Shown: positions 36,701-49,714 of the stretch, in pieces
How the letters are laid out: each line of letters begins with the position of its first letter
Numbering within the stretch: position 1 is the stretch's first letter
Origin: Molossus alvarezi
Taxonomy: Eukaryota; Chordata; Mammalia; Chiroptera; Molossidae
Assembly: GCA_037176705.1 (NCBI GenBank)
Contig: CM073889.1
Location: 107,029,890 to 107,093,889 of the forward strand
Direction: 5' to 3'
DNA length: 64,000 nucleotides
Position numbers and translations under genes: made by a program
The notes under the pieces: generated by a model
What the model was told of the DNA's origin: nothing
Database searches by the model: none
The model's input: the letters and a program-made list of their open reading frames with translations, nothing else

Positions 36701-38347
36701 TAGAAAATAAAATCCAGCTTTGATAATAATTTTAATGAAAATGCTTTTTTCAAAAAGGATAAAAACAAAAAAAAAGAAAATACTTTTTTAATTATTAGAT
36801 ATTTCAGATTATATAATGGCATTGAAAATATATTCTGCATTTTAAATATTTGCTTGCAAAACTGCCTTGTATATTAGTATCTTTTATTTTCTTTTTATTT
36901 TAGCATAAGACTTAGTACTGAATATTGCTATCTCTTATTGATATTCTGGTAACCATGGCTATCTAATTTTCCTGCCTTCCAATTGATTTCCAATAAGAAC
37001 CTAGTCTATTCATAAAGAATCAGGATAAGTTGCAACTTAGTTTCAAAATGACTATAATTTAAAATAGTGTGTTACTCCTGTATACTTTTCAATAAAATAG
37101 TAATCATGCTTCAAAACGTAGAATCCAAGAGTGCCGCTTTTATTGAAATTTTACCTGTACCCAGTGAGATGTGAGAGGCAAGAATGAATTGCTTTTATTG
37201 ATCATGTTGTGTATTAACAGTTAATCTAACATATCTTTAAAGGCATGAATTATTTGAAAACAAAATTTTGTTTCTTTTTTGTATTGTAGTTGTTTAGTAT
37301 ATACAAAACAATTGTATTGTTAGGGAAGGCAAATAAAATCCCCTTTCTTATTCTTACCTTTTATTAAAAAGGCTCAAATTAATTGTAGAGATAATAAGTC
37401 TATTTTGTTTTAAAGTAATTAAACAATGATAATGATAAAATGCAAAACTTATTACTTACATTTTAGGAAAGATGTTATAAATATTGATCTCCTAATCAGT
37501 AAGAGATGAGCAGTTAGATTCTTCGTACAGATTCTTAAAGGGATAAAAGTACTTGGTCAGGCTCTGTTGGCTTTGCCAGCACCGTTTCATAGATTTGAAA
37601 AGGAGAATTTACTTGAGGTTCTGAAAGAGTTTATATGTTGAATTTTGACCTCAAGGAGGATGAGGTCAAAGTCAAGTTTGATGGTATTAATTGTCTTATT
37701 ATAAATTTATGAAAAATATTACATTTTTCTGGTAAGTTATTATAATTGCAAAACTTTGTATTTGTACTTATTTATTGCAGCTCGGTTTTAAAATTTTTTG
37801 GATAACAAGCTCTTCTAGGAAAGTTTGACATTTATGTTTACAATATTCATGCTAATTTGGATCTTTTCCCTTTCTCTTATCTGGAGATTGTACTTTTATA
37901 TAAGTAGATACATTTTAGTTTTACTATCTTGCATTTTTCAAGAAAAGTTTCTTCTTTTCATATTGATTAGACTGTTACTTTGTTTTTAGTAAACTATTTG
38001 ATTGTTCAATGTAACTATTGATGTACCTTTGCAAGTGAAAAGGAATGGCCATTTTGTATCCATAATATATTGGAAGTGTATCTCAAGGTAGTATCTATTG
38101 GGAAATTTGACCATTAAAAGTCATCTGTGATGAGATTTGGTTGTATATTACACTCCATAATTTCTGGTCCTTGAAAAAAATTTATAAATTAAAATGTGAT
38201 ATTACATTATATAATTATGATATATATTATGATATTACATTCACTAAAATATCCATGAAATATTACAGTTGTTCATATCTTAGCAATTGAAACTTTGTTT
38301 CAAGTATTGATAGAAAAATGGAGAATTCAGTGGAATTGGTTGACAAT
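33771..38347. other. long AT-rich intron segment, repeat-poor
   Basis: Contains a poly-A run at about 34124-34142 and a block at 35290-35480 that resembles conserved noncoding DNA (homeodomain-like TAAT and CAATTA cores). No gene, SINE or L1 recognised elsewhere. Confidence 0.4.
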
Positions 38348-38359
38348 TAGAATACTTGA

Positions 38360-38551
38360 GCCTGGCCAGTGTGACTCAGTGGATTGAGTGTCGTCCCATA
38401 GACTGAGAGGTCCTGGTTCTATTCCCAGCCAGGTTGTGGGCTCAATACCCCAGTAGGGGGCGTACATGAGGCAATCGATTGATGCATCTCTCTCATTGAT
38501 ATTTCTCTCTCTCTCTCTCCTTTACTCTCTAAAAAAAATCAATTAAAAAAA
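38360..38551 (+). mobile_element. VES-like SINE, type B
   Basis: Head 'gcctggccagtgtgactcag', tail 'ctctaaaaaaaatcaatt'. Perfect 12-bp target duplication (tagaatacttga) at 38348-38359 and 38552-38563. It carries a CTCF-like CCAGTAGGGGGC at 38450-38461. Confidence 0.92.
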
Positions 38552-38923
38552 TAGAATACTTGAAAGTTTCTAACTATTATAGTTTATATTTATGCACAAT
38601 GTATTCGGCATTTTAAAGTACCTAATAGCTAAAATAATACTTTTATTCTGTATTTGATTATCTAAATACTCCTGGGAAAATACCAGATGTTATCTAGTTA
38701 AATAAAATGTTCATATAATATTATAACTGTCATTTAGGTTGAACTCTATATTAAAATTCAAAGTAATAAGTTGTAAAACTATAGATGAGATAATAAGTAT
38801 CTGGCCATATATTTTTATTTGAGCTTTTAAAAATGAAGAACAAATTAATGTCTTTCAGAAATGACATTTGCATTAACTTGAAATTGAGTGGATTAGTATA
38901 ATTGCATGAAAGAATTAACTTCT

Positions 38924-39170
38924 GCCTTGGCCGGTTTGGCTCAGCGGTTAGAGCGTCGGCCTGCAGACCAGAGAGACCTGGGTTCGGTTCCCACTAAGGG
39001 CACGTACCTCAGTTGCAGTTTGTCCCTGGCCCTGGTTGGAGTCATGTGGGTAGCAACCAGTTGATGTGTCTCTCTCACATTGATGCTTCTCTCTCTTTCC
39101 CACTCTCTCCCTCCTGCTTTGTCTGAAGATAAATGCAAAAAAATAAATAAATAAAAAATAAAAATAAAAA
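38924..39170 (+). mobile_element. VES-like SINE, type A
   Basis: Head 'gccttggccggtttggctca', tail with (aaat)n. Target duplication aattaacttct at 38913-38923 and 39171-39181. Confidence 0.92.
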
Positions 39171-39181
39171 AATTAACTTCT

Positions 39182-41318
39182 TATAAGGACAGAGAAAATT
39201 ACCTTTACCATCAAATTCATGCATATGATCCAGTAACATTACTAAATACAGATCATTCTATATTATTTGCTAATCTTTCAGGTAATAGAAAGAAGAGAAA
39301 TATGTCTTAATTTTCTGTCTATCTCATTATATCTAAAATAAAACAAGGGTCCATTATAGTTGATATTCAGCATTGAGATGATCATATATTGATAGTGAGA
39401 TATGAATAGCATTGATAAAATAAGCATTATTTTAAAATACATACAGGATTAAAGCCAAGATTACTTACTGATGAATTTTCTATTGTAACTTAATTTTGTT
39501 TGGCTTATATGTGATGCTGAATTATATATGAGGCTGAGTGGTAGGAAGGACATCAGGTTGTGTTTGGATAGATCAGACAGAGAAGTTTATTGTAATTCTC
39601 TGAGTGTACCATGTTGTCCAAAAGAGGCTGATCATTAGGCTGATAATTTTTACTGATCATTTGTATAAATTGCCTCCTAATTTAGTGGTAAATATTGTTA
39701 CTATTTGGGGTATATTTCCTAAGACAGTTCATGGTTAAACAGAGTGGTGGAAACATCCCTAAGTGTTAATGAGTACTTACTTGGTAGTCTATACTAATGC
39801 TTTGGTGAATGCTGAACAAGTTTAGATGTTAAGCTTTTTAGGAAGAGTGAATGATGGCTAATGATTATTTAATGACAGATCCCTGGACTGAAAGGCATTT
39901 AGCACTCAAAGTATACTGCAAAGCCTATTTCTCAAAGCTTCAGACAGGTTTATTTGGTCTCACCTTGAATAGAACAGTGCTGTATTGATTTCATTGGTGT
40001 GGATTTAAACACACTATCGGCTTAGAATAGCGCTGGTATGCAGTAGAAAATGATTCTCTTAGCTCTAATGGTGACTCTAAGCTACTCTCTGATATTGTGA
40101 CGTGAACTTCGGAAATGATCATGAACTTATTGGTAATATTTGGAGTTCAGTACGTGAGTTTGGAAAATATTTGGGCTTGTGAGCTTATAGTAGCCATTAC
40201 CTTACAGGGAGGCTTATATAGAGGTAACTAAAACTTAAAGTTATACTTTAAATTAGTGTTTTCCTTCACATATTGTAGTTGAGGGAATTTTTTAACTGTG
40301 GAGATTGTTGATGTTTCTGTGGATAACGTGCTGATTTTTATTATCCTGTTGAATAATTATTTAAGTATTTGGTCTCTGACTGGTATTAATGTTTATGTTC
40401 AATACTTTATATTATTTTAGTATGTTTCAATCAATATTCCATAATATTCCATATAAAATGCAGCTTAATCTAGTGACTTCATATACTTGATGGAATATCT
40501 CCCCCCAATTTTTTACATTTGTTATAGATAGCCCCAGTAGAAAATATGTATAACATTATTACATACTGTAGACCAAAACTTTTTTAAGGCTTTTTTCTTA
40601 CTATCAATTTTGTTCATGTGTAATTGTTTTTAAGAAACATTTTTACTTATGCAGGATTTGAGGGTATCTACTACAGATTTATCTTGCAGCAGGTGTCAAA
40701 TATTAACTAGCTTCTGTACAACAGACACTGATTGATAGGCCAGTGAAGATTCTGGAGATCAGTCTGGAATGATGTTGCCATGAGTGCCCACTGTCTCGTG
40801 CCCTTCACCTTGTCACCTGGGCGCTTAACCTACTTAACCTTCCCTATCATCAAAAGATGGGCACTGTTTGGTTAGTGGTGCTCTGATCCCCTTTCCCTTT
40901 CAAATTCTGCAATCTCCCCACTAACAATCATCTGATCTTGGATTAGGAGCTGTGTTACACACTCAACTTCTGATTTGTTTTCTTTTCCTTTTAAATTCTT
41001 AATGATATATCTGACTTTGTAAAACAGTTTGGAAAGTGGTTGTAGTACGCCTGTAATTGTCAGTATAACAAATACAGTATTAGTAGATATAGAAAGCACC
41101 CTAAGTAAGCAGATGGAATTTGTATGGATCTTATAGTTTTTGATTATTTAAAAGATGGACTAGAGGTTTTTCTGTTGGTTTTAAATTGGGAACCTTATCC
41201 CATTGACATATTTTGAGGGTTGTTTATTTTTTAACCATAATTACATAATGCTGTTTATTTTGTAGAAGTAAAAAATATTGGATAAAGTGTTACAGAAATT
41301 CAATTTTTTCTTTTGCTA
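39182..41318. other. unique AT-rich intron
   Basis: No repeat, RNA gene or exon recognised. Confidence 0.4.
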
Positions 41319-41334
41319 ATAAGAGGGGCAGTTT

Positions 41335-41445
41335 TTTTTGTTTTGTTTTTAATTAATTTATTTTTGTTACAGATGTTTCTCCTGTTCCCCCTATTGACAC
41401 CCTTCTCCTGATCTCCCTCACCCCCCAGGATTGTTGTCTATGTCC
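41335..41445 (-). mobile_element. short retroposed copy, probably L1 3' end
   Basis: A T-rich start (antisense tail) is followed by a C-rich segment (cccctattgacacccttctc) like the 3' UTR of vespertilionid L1. A target duplication of 16 bp with two mismatches (ataagaggggcagttt at 41319-41334, ataagaggaacagttt at 41446-41461) proves retroposition. Confidence 0.65.
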
Positions 41446-41461
41446 ATAAGAGGAACAGTTT

Positions 41462-43181
41462 AATTTGAGAAAAATTGTCAGCAGTGTTAAATTCTTGCTC
41501 TGGATTGTTTTCATCTGCCTGTGTTGAACCTTATATGCTGATTTACGCTACTGACCCTGGTGGTTGGTGGTGGTGGGAGTTCTCAGTCAATTTTATCTTC
41601 TCTTGATTTTATGTTCCCTTTCTTCCCTGCCAGAGTCTCAGAGCAGTTAAGTGTAGTAAGGGCTATGCTGAGTGTATGTGTCTGTCCAGCATCATCTATT
41701 TATTTTCTAGGTTTTTACATAGGAAGTATATATCTTGATAAAAGATGAATTAAGATAAGAGATTATAAAGCTATCTCTTCACAACTCCTGAGTAGTCTAG
41801 TGATTTAAGCTAGACAGGTAGAATTTTGAAAAATGATACGTGTTATCATGTAGCAGAAACAGATTTTTAAAAAAAGTCTTATAAAATAGCATGGCATTTT
41901 ACAAACCTGATTATCTGACTACATACATATATAGGTTAAAACATTAAATGTGTCTCTTTGTGTTCACTTCAGGAATTGTAGCTTTTCCAAAGCCATAGTC
42001 GGAACAAATCAATGACCTAGATACCAGGATCTCTGGGCATGTGGGCTTATTAGCCTTTTTTGGTTAAACATTAGAAGGACTCGGCAACGCTTCCAGGCCC
42101 AAAGGCTGTTTTAGTTTGATATGTGCAAGATAGGCAACTCAGATCCAAATTACCAATGGAAGTAACGAATTAATAGGAAATCATATAACATATTTACCTG
42201 AAAGAGAATATTAGTAAACACCAATATCCATATAGACTTATTTGAGAAAGCATACAGTAGAAGAAACCACATAAACAGAAAAAACATTCTGTGAAAAAAA
42301 TTGCCAAATAATAACTAGAGTCAATTTGATAGACTAGTATCTCCTTCATAAAGTAAGGAAATGTAAATTAATCTTCAAATCTATAATACTTTTAAAGACA
42401 CAACATTCGTCTCTCTACATGTAGCTTAAAATGCCGAAAGCATGAACATGTAAAGAGATCAGCTAGCTAATGGCAATTCATTCTCTGCAGGCTCTCCCCA
42501 GCTGCCTAGAAAGGGCTGGAATATTCCTCAGGCTGTAGATGGATCACTTATCTATAGGTGGTGGGCTAATTGTGAGTGTAAACTTAACAGTTGAAGCTAT
42601 AGTTTGGTCAATAGCTTTTAGACTTTTAGCATGAAGGCTTACTTTGCTTTTGCTTATTGGCTGTTTTCTTTGTCAAAGCTTTGCTTTCTTGATCATCTAT
42701 TAATGTGATTAGTAAATTAAAAGTCAAAGTTACCTTTGACCTTTTTAGTTCTCTTTTAAATTTCTTTACTTATTTTTCTCTCATTTTATTTCTTCTTTGA
42801 ATTTAAAAATACTTTTCCTTTAAATTTCTTTACTTATTCAGTTCTTAGGAATGGTACCATGTGTTAATCTATATAAAGTTTTAATAACTCACAAAGTGTT
42901 TTTTAAAAAGTAAAATCTTATGTGTTTATGCTAATTATGGACTGGGTTATTAAAATCCTTATATAAAGCTTGCTTTGGGCTTACCCACCACAGCTCTGTC
43001 TGTTACACTTCAAAGACTTTGCCATTAATTTCCATAGTATGTGTTGCCCTGACTGGGCTCCGTTGTTCCCACCCACATTTCCCTCGGTGTGAAGAAAGCA
43101 GAAGTGAAGTAAGGTGGTCATTTTCCTTTTTTTCCCTACTATAAACATACATTTTATTCTATATTTCAGTAAAATTATATA
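41462..43181. other. unassigned intronic sequence
   Basis: No gene or repeat family recognised. A 20-bp direct repeat (tttaaatttctttacttatt) occurs twice between about 42756 and 42838. Confidence 0.35.
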
Positions 43182-43385
43182 CTTTTTTTTTTTTTTTTTT
43201 TTTGCACCATAGTGGTTAGACAATGATAATACTTTACAAAGTGTTCCCCACCTGTGTTCCAGTACCCACCTGGCACCGTACATAGTTTTTACAATATTAT
43301 TGACTATGTTCCCTGTGCTGTACTTTACATCCCTGTGACTGTTTGTGATGACCAGTCTGTACTTCCTGATCCCTTCAGGGTGATC
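43182..43385 (-). mobile_element. L1 3' UTR fragment (antisense)
   Basis: Poly-T, then 'catagtggttagacaatgat', 'ccagtacccacctggcaccg' and 'tattgactatgttccctgtg': the 3' UTR of a laurasiatherian L1, 5'-truncated at about 200 bp. Confidence 0.85.
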
Positions 43386-44631
43386 CTTTTTCACGATCAG
43401 AGATAACATTATAAAGTAATCTACTGAGAAAAATTAAAGCAAGAAATCCCTTAGAACCTCTAATTTACTGCAAACAAACCTTTTAAAAACAACTTTTAGT
43501 TTCATGCGATCGTTTTAGTCTTGTGACCGAATGTATAGTAATTCAGAAAAATGAATACGGTGCTACGAATACTCTTCTAAATGAACAGATGTACGCGTTC
43601 ACTTCTCACAGGGAGAACAAGGAGTTATCGCTTTTGATCTTGCTTTATGCCACTGAGTTGATATACTCACCTAGGTGAAGGTATTTTTTAAGTGAATACA
43701 AGAAATGATTTGTCATTTTGTGAATAAAAGTGACTTCAGATGTAACAAGTTATTTCTCACTGTGTTGTGATGCGCAAGTATAAAATATTCATAGAAGGTA
43801 TTCTAACAGTCTGCCACCCGTTAAGTCTCATGTAGCTCATTTGAGCTTAAAAAAAAACACATCATCATGTCTACCTTATTACTTTTATTTTTAAGTAAAT
43901 CTCATTGCAGAAGTTGTCTTTTTCTGAACATTAACTGTATGAAAAAAGATTAGAAGAATGATTTGCTGTGCTTTCAGATTTATATAATTTTACTAGCCAC
44001 TAATCACTATTTTTGAAATATTTCTTTCCTCCTAATAATGGTTTTCTTAATGTTATAATTTGTAGTTTTTAAAACTTGACATGCATCTCAGAATGAAGAA
44101 TTGAACATTAGTCTTGATAATTAATTATTAATTATAAGATTTCCAATTACAGAGATGACTTCGATATTTGGAATTTTTAATATCTCAGTTTTCTCCCAAA
44201 CCAAGAATGTTTGCACTAAAAATAAAATAAAAGGGGAAAAAGTGAACTTTATGTTGTTCAGGTAGAGAATAAGAAGAATAAGATAATCAGATTGAGAAAA
44301 ACAGGTGTAGAACTTGCCTGTGCGAAGAATGAGAAATTGTTACAAGAATTACTTGAGAAACCTACAAGTTGCTCTCGAAGTTTAAGATTTCTAATCATCA
44401 AATAATTGACATAAGCCCTAGATAGTGATAATATTAAATTTCCTTTATAAAAAAGAAAATTATTTCGGAGTGTTTATTTTTTTGCTCCTGTCTGATATTG
44501 TGGAAAACAGATTTGCTGTGTTTTGTGAAATGTACATACACATAAAACACACGTGTGCAAGAGGCATTATGTTAAAATGGCTTAATCAGCAGCAGTGGAA
44601 AGATATATGCATTTGCAGACCCTACTGTGTT

Positions 44632-44645
44632 CCAGCAGGGGGCTA
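44632..44645 (+). promoter_or_regulatory. CTCF-like binding motif
   Basis: CCAGCAGGGGGCTA matches the core of the vertebrate CTCF consensus (CCASYAGRKGGC) at every core position. It lies in unique sequence, not in a SINE. Occupancy is not known. Confidence 0.6.
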
Positions 44646-46739
44646 TCGAGCATACGTACAAATTAATAGCATGTTTGTTTACTTCGTTTTCCTAGTGAGG
44701 GATAATGGTGCAGCAACAAGAAAAATAGCAAAGCCTCGGAGATTTGGGGAGCAACGTCCATATGCTCAGTTACTAGGTGTAAGGAAAACACAGCAGACCT
44801 GTCACAAAGCAACAGTGCAGTGGAGGAAGCACCTATACTGGTGACAGTGATACTCAGAGTAGTTTACACACACACTAGCTTGGGGAATAATGTGAAAGTT
44901 TGGGAAGAAATGTTGAAGTACCCCGTGATTGTCATATTTAGTCATTTCATCTTTTTTTGTTTTGTTTTTGTTCCTCCCAAGGAAGGTGAGTGATATTCAG
45001 AAAACTTGCTTGTTTTATTTTATTTACTTGGGGTGAGCAGGTAGAAATGTACACATTGGCCATATAACCATCAGCAATTTCAATTTTTTTCAATATAATC
45101 AAAATTTATTTGCCATATTTTATAAATGTTGCAGGATTTGCAGTCATCTAAGTTATAACAGTGGTCAAAATAATATATAATATTCCTATAAAAGCACTTG
45201 GCTTAAGAGGAGGAACTTAATTATATACATTTATAATGGCAGAGACCCACAGATTCCTCTTACGAGCTGTGAAACCCAGATTTGCCACCGAGGAAAGTTA
45301 GATCGTTGAATCCTTTTTTGCACATTGGATTGCCGCCAATCGATGCCTTTTTGTGTCCCATTTAACAAATTTGTCTTTGACATCTTGGAATAAATTGGAT
45401 AACTGAGATTTAATTAGTAGACTACTATACCATTTTAAAACCAAATTGTTTTAAAAATGAATTAATATTAGAAGATTTTTGCTTATTTTTAAATGTAACA
45501 AAGCTTATTTGGAAAATTACTGCCACATATCTGGTAAAATTTGACATCTTTATTACATTGTATTTTATCACTCTTAAGTAACCCTAATAATAGCAAATAG
45601 GTATGGAAAAAATTTACACCATGAAAACTCCACTGAGGGCCAACATTTTTTTCATTGTGATTTAAAAACATAGAAAAAACATTTTAAAGTCTCAAAAATA
45701 CAGTTCTATCTCACTTAAATGCCTTGGTACCCTAAGAGTATTATATACGTATGTGTATGCATATAATTCTTTATATATAATGTGTGAATGTATATGCATA
45801 TTGAAATTAACATATTTGATTAGTACCATGTAATGATTATTTAAAAAAGCATATCTTAGAAATAAATTATTAATATTCCACTAGGCTACCAGATATATCA
45901 ATTCAGATAGTAGCAGGCAGGAGGAAGTTGAAGTTATTCTGATAAAAAAAAACATCTAAAAACAATTAGAATGCAACTCATTTTGAAGATGTAGTTCTTT
46001 TAGATACTTCTGTTTATGTTCAGAAATATATTAAAATATATTTCCATTTGACATATTTTACTGTCATTTACTATTTTAAACTCATCTTTAGTTAATATAC
46101 AATAATTTTATAGTCAGTATTTGCTGATAATGCCATATCACTTTTAAAATATCTTTGGGGCTGAGAAAAGTGAAATAGATAAAAATGAAAATTAGGAAGA
46201 ATGTTTTACTAATCCAAAAATAGAAATCTTATTGACTAACATTTGTAGAACTTTGAATGATATATATGGGCTAAGACTATTCTAATTGTATGCAGACATT
46301 GTAAATAATAAATCATACTTAATCGTGAAAATTCTCTTGTTTTCAAGATTGCCAATATTAACAAAGTTCACTTTGCTAAATTTACTTGTGTTCTTTAATA
46401 ATTAATCAAACTTAATATTAGTATATATACTTGATCATAAATGAAACAGTTGTAAAAGACCACAATGGAAACTGTTTTCTAGCCTAATCCAAGTTATTAT
46501 TTTAAATAGTCTCTACCTGCTGCCCTTCATTTCCTGCTGTGAGATCTTGTAACTTACTTTGTCTAGTTGTTCACACAGACTCACAGTGATTTATTAATGT
46601 ATAACATACATGCCTTATTAAATACAAATTGCTTTTTTTGCTGTCAATGCATAGTAAAAGCAATTTATTTTTCTATACATATAATTCCAGAATACATTAT
46701 TAAATAATGAATAAATAAAGAAAAACATTTAAAATTTTA

Positions 46740-46787
46740 TTTTTATTTATCGTGAATAAATAAAAATTCAGAAAAACATTTCTGAAT
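46740..46787. repeat. two adjacent perfect hairpins
   Basis: Stem 1: tttttatttat (46740-46750) with ataaataaaaa (46756-46766), 5-nt loop. Stem 2: attcagaaa (46766-46774) with tttctgaat (46779-46787), 4-nt loop. The two share one base. Confidence 0.85.
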
Positions 46788-46835
46788 TTCCAAAGGGATG
46801 TTTTAGGGAATATTGAAATGTATATCAAATTCAGA

Positions 46836-46885
46836 AAATATTATATCTTTGCAAATATTATATCTTTGCAAATATTATATCTTTG
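46836..46885. repeat. 17-bp tandem repeat, about 3 copies
   Basis: The unit aaatattatatctttgc occurs at 46836, 46853 and 46870, the last copy short by one base. Copies are identical. Confidence 0.95.
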
Positions 46886-48229
46886 TCATGTGCCTGAAAT
46901 TTCTGGCATAAGATTGGTATACTAAAACCAATCCAAATGGAATATTTGGGTTTAAAAAACTCTAATGATATTTTTAAGATATAGTTTTAAATACTTCAGA
47001 TATAGTTATAATCTTAATGTGATTGAATTAGCACATTATTTTATTAATTTTAATAAAATTTTAAGTATTTTAACATGTATGTCAAGTATAAAAGGCATTA
47101 TGATACGTAATCCTAAACAAAGAATCAAATTTTTAAAAACAATTTTTCTGGGTCAAATCACACAGTTCTTAAAGTATATTCTCAAAATAGTAAATTGGTG
47201 ATCTCTTCTTATGTAAGGTTTTAATACCTAATAGAATAACAGAACTTCATCAGTGTATAGCTAATAGCAGATATAAAGTATGTGCTGGTGGTCCATCTCT
47301 CATAAAACTGCCTTTAGCCTTAATTCAAATCCATTGATTCCTATTCCAGTTAAAACTGAAGGACTTAATATGTCTTTTAATCCTTTCATTGTAAGCTAGG
47401 ATAAAATTAATTTTACCCTGGAACTGCACAAAGCCAATTAACATGATCTTTAGAGTTATTTAGTAAAGTGCCTCAAATTGTTAAATTTATCTTGACCTCT
47501 TGGTTGCACTCTCTGACTGCTTTTTAAATGAAGTAATCAATATCTTACAGCCCTTTAAATAGCTTAAACTTCTCAAATATTTTACTTGTGTTCTAGTTAA
47601 GCTGTAAGTGAAGTGTTTACTCCTGTTCATGTAAATCTAGAGTCAATTAGGTTAAATCTGAAGACAATTATGTACTTTTTGAGGAGCACAGCATAAATTA
47701 AATGGTTGTTTTAATAAAATCAAAGGCTCATATTTTGTATAAAATAACTCAATAGTGAGTAAACCTGTTTTCACACAGGGCAAGTATTCTGTTTGCAACT
47801 TAAAATGTAGAACATTTATATCCTTTACCATTGCGTGTAGCTTCTGTTTTCCACACTGGGCTAGTTGAAGGTATTAATTTTCTTACTGTGATGGGGTGAT
47901 CAACCGTCCTGTCAGGAAAATGGATCTCCATGTCACCCTTTAGCATGATTAAATGGTGGCATGTCTCTGTGAAAAAATACCAAAATTTCCTGAGACAAAT
48001 GAAACTGTAGAAAGCTCTACTTTTCTAGAATTGTTTTATTTTTAATATCTCAAAATGGTTGTCAGTTTATAGGAAAACATTGTAGCTAGTTGCATATGTC
48101 TTATATTATCTAAGAGAAAACTCGGGCAAAAAGCCAGTAATTTAAAATATTTCCAAATCTGAAAAATCAAAGAATCAGAAACGGCTGAGTTATTGTTAGA
48201 ACAGAAGTAGGGATGGGCATCTGTACCTT

Positions 48230-49240
48230 AAGCATTCACGAATTATTAGTCTGTGTCTCTTTTAGGGGGACCTTTCCTTGCTCTTACTTCTCCACTTGCT
48301 AACAAAGAACTATCATCTTTTCCGATCTGAGTATGAGGAAAAACTACATACCATGAAATTTCAGCATCAGTTGTGTTCATAGCCAGTTGGACAGTGTTGT
48401 TATGAGCCTGTGCACATGCCAAACTTTAAATTACACTAAGTGATGTACTTGACAGCTAATTAAGATTTCATATTTTGGCCACTTAGCAGAGGGCACCTGT
48501 TAGGATTCTTTCTATTAGCTTAAGGATACAATTTACAAATGGCTGTCTTAAAGTACATTATTAAAACTTCCCTGAAGTCTTAATTATTTCCTGAGGAGTG
48601 GGAGTTAAGACAAGATTGAGGTAATTAAACAAAAGGAACCTAGAGAAGGTGGGGGACCAGAGTGGAGGCGGAGTTCTCCCAATGCCCCTGTTGTTTAATT
48701 TCCTACTGGAAGCAGCCCATGTGTGCTTCTGTGCCCCCTCCCCCTTCAAGCAGTGGCCATTGCAGAGGCTGAACGGCTGGGGTCAATGCCTTGCCTATTG
48801 ATCAGTATCCCTGCAGTCCCTTGCTCCGGCAGCTGCTTCATTGGCTTCTTTCAGGGCCTGCTTCAGTACATTAGAATAGAAATCCATAACCAGAGCTGTG
48901 CTCATCCAAGCAGGGGAAGAAACTAAATTAAATGGTATAAAACAATCTTGGATCAGGAGTTTGTGCCAATTCATCTTGATCTAAGATGTCACACCGGGCT
49001 CTCTGTCTGAGCACCTGGGCTAGAGGCAGCCATAGTGAAAATAGATGGAGCTGCGATCATTCATTTGTCAGCTAAGGAGCAAGGCAGCGGTTAGCAATTC
49101 CCTTCTGCAGAGGTCAGCTGACAGAACAATCAGTGCAACTGCAGAATAGAGCTTTCCTTTGAACTATTGTTATGGAGCATGCTCTTGCTGAGACGAGGGG
49201 GGAGGGGAGCCTTGTTTGCTTCCTGTTTCAAGAATACTAT
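48230..49240. other. candidate conserved noncoding element / enhancer
   Basis: Repeat-free, moderate GC, complex sequence. A cluster at 49113-49171 holds a palindromic E-box (gtcagctgac, 49113-49122), AACAAT (49125-49130), CTTTGAA (49157-49163) and ATTGTT (49166-49171), suggestive of bHLH, SOX and TCF/LEF sites. No splice-bounded coding frame is seen. Confidence 0.35.
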
Positions 49241-49654
49241 GTAAAGAGTAAAATATATACCACATGAATCTAGATGCAGTAGCACAGAGCTCTTACCACT
49301 TGGGTGTGTTATTGTACATAAATAAAGTTGGTTTTGAATGCATGTACTGAGATATAGATGATCAAACTGCTAAATATCACTTTGCCTAGAATTAGGGCCA
49401 TTTTCATCCTTCTAAACACACAGGCAGTGATTATTGATTTTTTTTCTTCTTGGTATGGTTAAGCTTTTAGGATTTTCCCCTTGTTTAGTTACTATAAACT
49501 ATCACAAATCAGTGTCATACTTTGAATCTATAATCACATGTACATACTTATACTTTTACTAGCATTTCTTGTCTTTAAAAAAACTAGAAAAAAATCCAAA
49601 AGAGACAGAAATGCTTATATGGCATCAGATTAGAAGCTATTTCTTATGTTTCTT

Positions 49655-49714
49655 AAATGTTTATTTTATTTTATTTATTGAATTTGTTTGGGTGACATTG
49701 GTTAATAAAACATT
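49655..49714 (-). mobile_element. L1 3' end fragment (antisense)
   Basis: 'atttattgaatttgtttggg' followed by 'tgacattggttaataaaaca' matches the very end of a laurasiatherian L1 3' UTR. Only about 60 bp. Confidence 0.65.

Larger units (their letters stand above)
43386..49654. other. long repeat-poor intron segment
   Basis: No SINE, L1 or L2 recognised over about 6.3 kb, the longest repeat-poor run in the window. It contains a CTCF-like motif, an AT-rich hairpin/tandem-repeat patch and candidate conserved blocks, listed separately. Confidence 0.45.

Noticed and set aside
42981..43409. 142-codon - strand open frame
   Set aside because: Most of it is the L1 3' UTR at 43182-43385, including a poly-Lys run from its tail.
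44425..44844. 139-codon + strand open frame
   Set aside because: Opens in AT-rich DNA with a Phe/Ile/Leu-rich start. No splice sites or homology. The CTCF-like motif is the more plausible feature here.
46836..46885. CRISPR-like array
   Set aside because: Direct tandem repeat without spacers in a mammalian intron.
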